From Methanoregula sp. (GTDB taxonomy: Archaea > Halobacteriota > Methanomicrobia > Methanomicrobiales > Methanospirillaceae): a stretch of 5,665 nt of DNA. Where the stretch lies: contig DUHF01000322.1 of NCBI GenBank assembly GCA_013331015.1, positions 1 through 5,665 of the forward strand, read 5' to 3'. A program made the translations under genes and the position numbers. The notes under the pieces were generated by a model. It did not search any database. It was not told the origin of the DNA and saw only the letters and a program-made list of their open reading frames with translations. Below are positions 4,637 through 5,665 of the stretch, piece after piece. Positions within the stretch are counted from its first letter, which is position 1; each line of letters begins with the position of its first letter.

Positions 4637-5665
4637 TCTGGATCTTCGATGCATCCTCGAGACCAAGGAACTTGATGGACTCCTCGCGCATCTTAAACTT
4701 CTGGATCTTTCCGGAGATGGTGATGGGGAACTCTGTTACAAACATCACGTACCGCGGGATCTTGAACCGGGCGATCTTCCCGTTGCAGAAGTCTTTGACC
4801 TCCTGCTCGGTCATGGTCTGGCCCTCTTTCATCTTCACCCAGGCGCAGAGTTCCTCGCCATACTTTACATCCGGGACCCCGACCACGTACACGTCAGCGA
4901 TCTTCTCGTGATGGTGTAAGAACTCCTCGATCTCCCGGGGATAGATGTTCTCGCCGCCACGGATGACCATGTCCTTTAAGCGCCCGACAATCTTGAAGTA
5001 CCCTTCCGGGTCCATGGTGCCGAGATCGCCGGTGTGGTTCCAGTGGTCCTTGTCAAGGGTTGCCTGGGTGGCAGACGGGTTGTTGTAGTAACACTTCATG
5101 ACACAGTAACCCCGGGCGCAGATCTCCCCCACGCCGCCGTGGGGCACGATCTTGCCGGTCGCGGGATCAACGATCTTGAGCTCGGTGTGGGGAAATGCCC
5201 TGCCCACGGTGGTCACGCGGCGTTCTACCGGATCCTTCGTGGTTGTCATGGTGACCCCGGGGGCGGTCTCGGTCTGCCCGTACACGATCACGATCTCGCT
5301 CATGTGCATCTTCTGGTTGACCTCCCTCATGACCTCGATGGGGCAGGGGGAGCCGGCCATGATGCCGGTGCGGAGGGTACTTAAGTTGTACTTGCCAAAG
5401 TCCGGGTGGGCAAGTTCTGCGATGAACATCGTGGGGACGCCGTGGACAGCGGTGCAGCGCTCCTTCTCGATGGTCTTCAACACCTCTTCGGGATCGAAAG
5501 CCGGGGCGGGGATGACCATGGTCGATCCGTGGGTGAGGCAGGCAAGGTTACTGAGCACCATGCCGAAGCAGTGGTAGAACGGAACGGGGATGCAGAGCCG
5601 GTCTTTCTCGCTAAATCCCATGCCCTCCCCGATAATATAACCGTTGTTGAGGATGGAGTGGTGCG
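4629..5665 (-). CDS. AMP-forming acyl-CoA synthetase (AMP-binding family), N-terminus beyond the right edge
   Basis: The minus-strand frame stays open to the window edge: the residues before the Met at 5621 read HHSILNNGYIIGEG, typical of the family interior, so that Met is not the start. About 345 C-terminal residues are visible of a usual ~540-570. Numbered from that Met, motifs are PFYHCFG (14-20); YGQTE (114-118, 5268-5282), adenine/AMP binding; HTGD (196-199, 5025-5036), ribose-binding Asp; GRLKDMVIRGGENIYP (213-228), the hinge to the mobile C-terminal domain; and ISGKIQK, whose Lys305 (4707-4709) is the adenylation lysine. All visible catalytic residues are intact; the P-loop lies outside. 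The enzyme activates a carboxylic acid with ATP to an acyl-AMP, then the CoA thioester, in the cytosol. The sequence resembles bacterial medium/long-chain fatty or aromatic acyl-CoA ligases, but the substrate cannot be read from it. It converges with the 93-aa gene. Confidence 0.92.
   Translation of the reverse strand, partial: HHSILNNGYIIGEGMGFSEKDRLCIPVPFYHCFGMVLSNLACLTHGSTMVIPAPAFDPEEVLKTIEKERCTAVHGVPTMFIAELAHPDFGKYNLSTLRTGIMAGSPCPIEVMREVNQKMHMSEIVIVYGQTETAPGVTMTTTKDPVERRVTTVGRAFPHTELKIVDPATGKIVPHGGVGEICARGYCVMKCYYNNPSATQATLDKDHWNHTGDLGTMDPEGYFKIVGRLKDMVIRGGENIYPREIEEFLHHHEKIADVYVVGVPDVKYGEELCAWVKMKEGQTMTEQEVKDFCNGKIARFKIPRYVMFVTEFPITISGKIQKFKMREESIKFLGLEDASKIQTA

Noticed and set aside
4516..4911. 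Plus-strand 131-codon frame spanning the convergent gene ends
   Set aside because: It runs through the end of the 93-aa gene in another frame and into the antisense of the synthetase, with no coherent composition or start signal.
5034..5577. Plus-strand open frames of 116 and 141 codons opposite the acyl-CoA synthetase
   Set aside because: These are shadows of the conserved synthetase coding strand; no promoter, ribosome site or domain pattern supports them.

Overview
The window looks like chromosomal DNA from a methanogenic archaeon, most likely of the Methanomicrobiales (Methanoregula-like). Three things point there: a methanogen-type adenosine-derivative deaminase, archaeal TATA-box promoters in the intergenic gaps with GGAGG-type ribosome sites, and a membrane PAS histidine kinase with an LTHDINN H-box. 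The assignment is by recognition only; no search was run. The DNA is GC-rich and densely coded. No RNA gene, insertion sequence, CRISPR array or attachment site was seen.

Layout: (1) Positions 1-740 hold the C-terminal part of a 5'-deoxyadenosine / MTA / SAH deaminase, cut by the left edge. (2) Positions 727-2181 hold a membrane-anchored ComEC-type metallo-beta-lactamase fused through a Pro/Thr/Ala-rich linker to a lamin-tail domain. Its start overlaps the deaminase stop, or lies 7 nt after it if the second Met is used. (3) Positions 2187-2417 hold a small DUF3006 protein 5 nt downstream, with its ribosome site inside the end of the previous gene. (4) After an 83-nt gap with a weak terminator candidate, positions 2501-3895 hold a four-TM PAS histidine kinase with no response regulator beside it. 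(5) Positions 4008-4205 hold a 65-aa double-CxxC protein with one C-terminal TM helix, behind a TATA-like box placed for a leaderless mRNA. (6) Positions 4320-4601 hold a 93-aa three-TM protein behind the clearest promoter in the window. (7) On the minus strand, position 4629 to the right edge holds the C-terminal ~345 residues of an AMP-forming acyl-CoA synthetase, convergent with gene 6.

How the genes work together: genes 1-3 read as one transcription unit. The deaminase is probably a housekeeping salvage enzyme. The MBL-lamin-tail protein and DUF3006 form a coupled pair that is plausibly a cell-surface hydrolase, perhaps acting on nucleic acid, with a small partner; this is inference. The kinase and the two small genes appear to be separately transcribed, and the acyl-CoA synthetase is independent. 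The least explained parts are the MBL-LTD/DUF3006 pair, the two unknown small membrane proteins, and the dyad symmetries around their promoters. Nothing here amounts to a clearly new system.
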